This document shows positions 5,932-7,251 of a DNA stretch of 7,251 bases, piece after piece. Below the pieces are notes generated by a model. It searched no databases, was not told where the DNA came from, and saw only the letters and a list, made by a program, of their open reading frames with translations. A program made the position numbers and the translations under genes. Source of the DNA: an uncultured Oscillospiraceae bacterium (GTDB taxonomy: Bacteria > Bacillota > Clostridia > Oscillospirales > Ruminococcaceae); assembly GCA_900547015.1 (NCBI GenBank), contig URFD01000082.1, forward strand, positions 1 to 7,251, given 5' to 3'. Positions within the stretch are counted from its first letter, which is position 1. Each line of letters begins with the position of its first letter.

Positions 5932-7251
5932 CTACATCAAAGGAGCGAGCACCCGCAGCAGCGAGCGAACCAGTCTCCGGAACCAGGAAATATTCTGGCA
6001 CTGCTCCAGCGTGATTTCCTGGCTGACATTCTGGGTCTTAAAGAAGTCGTCCCGCACCTCTGCCACCGCAGTGGTCTGGTACATCCAAACGGCACACTCA
6101 AAATGCAGGTACAGACTGCGGTAGTCCAGATTGATGGTTCCCACCACCGCGTACTCATCATCCACCACAAAGGTCTTGGCATGGACAAAGCCCGGGGTAT
6201 ATTCAAAAATCTTGACTCCGGCCTCCACCAGCATTTCATAGTATGCTCTGGAAACCGCATGGACATACCATTTATCCGGCACATGAGGGGTGATGATGCG
6301 AACATCCACGCCGTTCTTGGCTGCCACAGACAGAGCGGTTGTCATCTCGCTGTCCAGAATCAGATACGGCGTCGTGATATAGACATAGCGTTTTGCTTTG
6401 TTGATGAGGTTCAGGTAGACCGTTTCTCCGACCGCCTCATCGTCGAGCGGGTTGTCGGTAAACGGCTGGACAAAGCCCTGTGCATCGGTATCCCACTCGG
6501 TTGGATAATACTTGCTGTAGTCCTCCTCCATCCCATTGAGGTAGTCCCACATCGAAAGGAACATCGCCGTCAGGCTGAATACCGCCTCGCCCTTGAGGAT
6601 AATGGCAGTATCTTTCCAGTGGCCGTGCTTCTCGTATGCGTTGATGTACTCGTCCGCCAGATTGACACCGCCGGTAAATCCAACGTTGCCGTCGATGACG
6701 CAGATTTTTCGGTGGTCTCTGGTGTTGAACTTGCTGGACAGAATCGGAACGAAGGGATTGAAGATGCTGCACTTGATGCCCATCTCCCGCAGCTTCTTGT
6801 CGTATCCGGTCGGCAGGGTCATGATGCAGCCCATATCGTCATAGATGACGCGGACATCCACGCCTTCGTCTGCCTTCTCCTTGAGGATGTCCAGAATGGT
6901 GTTCCACATCTTGCCTTCCTGAATGATGAAGTATTCCAGAAAGATATAGTGCTTTGCCTTCTTGAGCTCCTCCACCATTCGCTCGAATTTGATTTCGCCC
7001 ATCGGCAGATACTCGGTGGTGGTGTTGCGGTAGGGCGGGCTGTAAGCCCACTGGGAGATATAGCGGGACTGGTTGACCACATCCGGCGGCATCTCCTCGA
7101 TGCCGGATTGCAGATTTGCCTGCTTAATCGGTTCGGTCATCTCTTCGCCAATCTGGCTCATCTTTTCTCTGATATAGCGTCCGGTGCGGTTGCTGCCAAA
7201 CACAAGGTAAAACAGGCCGCCAAAAACCGGCACAACCAGAATCGGAACCAG
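5932..7251 (-). CDS. cls: Cardiolipin synthase, phospholipase D family (N-terminus outside window)
   Basis: The frame is open to the right window edge, giving 439 visible residues; an internal GTG at 7233 is not the start, because hydrophobic coding sequence continues upstream of it. Bacterial Cls condenses two phosphatidylglycerols into cardiolipin plus glycerol at the membrane. The first visible residues (L-V-P-I-L-V-V-P-V-F-G-G-L-F-Y-L-V-F-G) are the end of the PLDc_N membrane region, where family members usually have two helices. Both catalytic HxKx4D motifs are present: H180/K182/D187 (H-R-K-I-C-V-I-D) and H357/K359/D364 (H-A-K-T-F-V-V-D), each followed by a G-x-x-N segment (G-G-V-N and G-T-I-N-L-D). 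The C-terminus has the usual basic amphipathic tail ending R-V-L-A-P-L-M. The missing piece is probably a few tens of residues. The gene is convergent with the lipoprotein gene and ends at a TAG at 5932-5934. Confidence 0.95.
   Translation of the reverse strand: MVPILVVPVFGGLFYLVFGSNRTGRYIREKMSQIGEEMTEPIKQANLQSGIEEMPPDVVNQSRYISQWAYSPPYRNTTTEYLPMGEIKFERMVEELKKAKHYIFLEYFIIQEGKMWNTILDILKEKADEGVDVRVIYDDMGCIMTLPTGYDKKLREMGIKCSIFNPFVPILSSKFNTRDHRKICVIDGNVGFTGGVNLADEYINAYEKHGHWKDTAIILKGEAVFSLTAMFLSMWDYLNGMEEDYSKYYPTEWDTDAQGFVQPFTDNPLDDEAVGETVYLNLINKAKRYVYITTPYLILDSEMTTALSVAAKNGVDVRIITPHVPDKWYVHAVSRAYYEMLVEAGVKIFEYTPGFVHAKTFVVDDEYAVVGTINLDYRSLYLHFECAVWMYQTTAVAEVRDDFFKTQNVSQEITLEQCQNISWFRRLVRSLLRVLAPLM

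Noticed and set aside
1..7251. Mobile element, CRISPR array, tRNA/rRNA, toxin-antitoxin or defence cassette
   Set aside because: No terminal repeats, repeat-spacer pattern, cloverleaf, transposase or integrase motif, or small paired genes were seen; all coding space is taken by housekeeping-type genes plus one lipoprotein and one partial unknown.

Overview
The window looks like ordinary chromosome from a Firmicute of class Clostridia, probably an Oscillospirales/Ruminococcaceae-type gut anaerobe. This is inferred from moderate-GC coding regions set against AT-rich promoters with TATAAT boxes, purine-rich Shine-Dalgarno sites, a classic SPaseII lipoprotein signal, and the flavour of the proteins (short Clostridia-type GlgB, two-HKD cardiolipin synthase, Clostridia-type class I aminotransferase). 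No phage, IS, CRISPR, toxin-antitoxin, RNA-gene or other mobile signature was seen.

Layout. 1-485 (+): C-terminal 160 residues of a protein of unknown function ending in a winged-helix-like segment. 486-590: a good sigma-A-type promoter. 591-1781 (+): a fold-type I PLP-dependent aminotransferase. 1797-1826: a bidirectional terminator shared with the convergent gene. 1837-2949 (-): alanine dehydrogenase (ald). 2950-3196: a 247-nt AT-rich divergent control region with one promoter for ald and one for glgB, plus a GC hairpin in the glgB leader. 3197-5014 (+): 1,4-alpha-glucan branching enzyme (glgB). 5107-5865 (+): a predicted lipoprotein of unknown function. 5879-5916: a second bidirectional terminator. 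5932 to the window edge (-): cardiolipin synthase, missing its N-terminus.

How the genes fit together. There is no obvious single pathway. The aminotransferase and alanine dehydrogenase are convergent neighbours that could both touch the alanine/pyruvate/glutamate pool, but the aminotransferase substrate cannot be read from the sequence. glgB stands alone, without glgA, glgC, glgD or glgP beside it, and may be co-transcribed with the lipoprotein gene because no terminator lies between them. Cardiolipin synthase is a separate membrane-lipid gene. Three genes had longer in-frame openings beginning at GTG. In ald, glgB and the lipoprotein gene the Shine-Dalgarno position places the start at a downstream ATG instead.

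I did not find a convincing undescribed system. The items worth a second look are modest: the unknown winged-helix protein at the left edge, the Ca-loop-like motif in the lipoprotein, and the architecture of the ald/glgB intergenic region.
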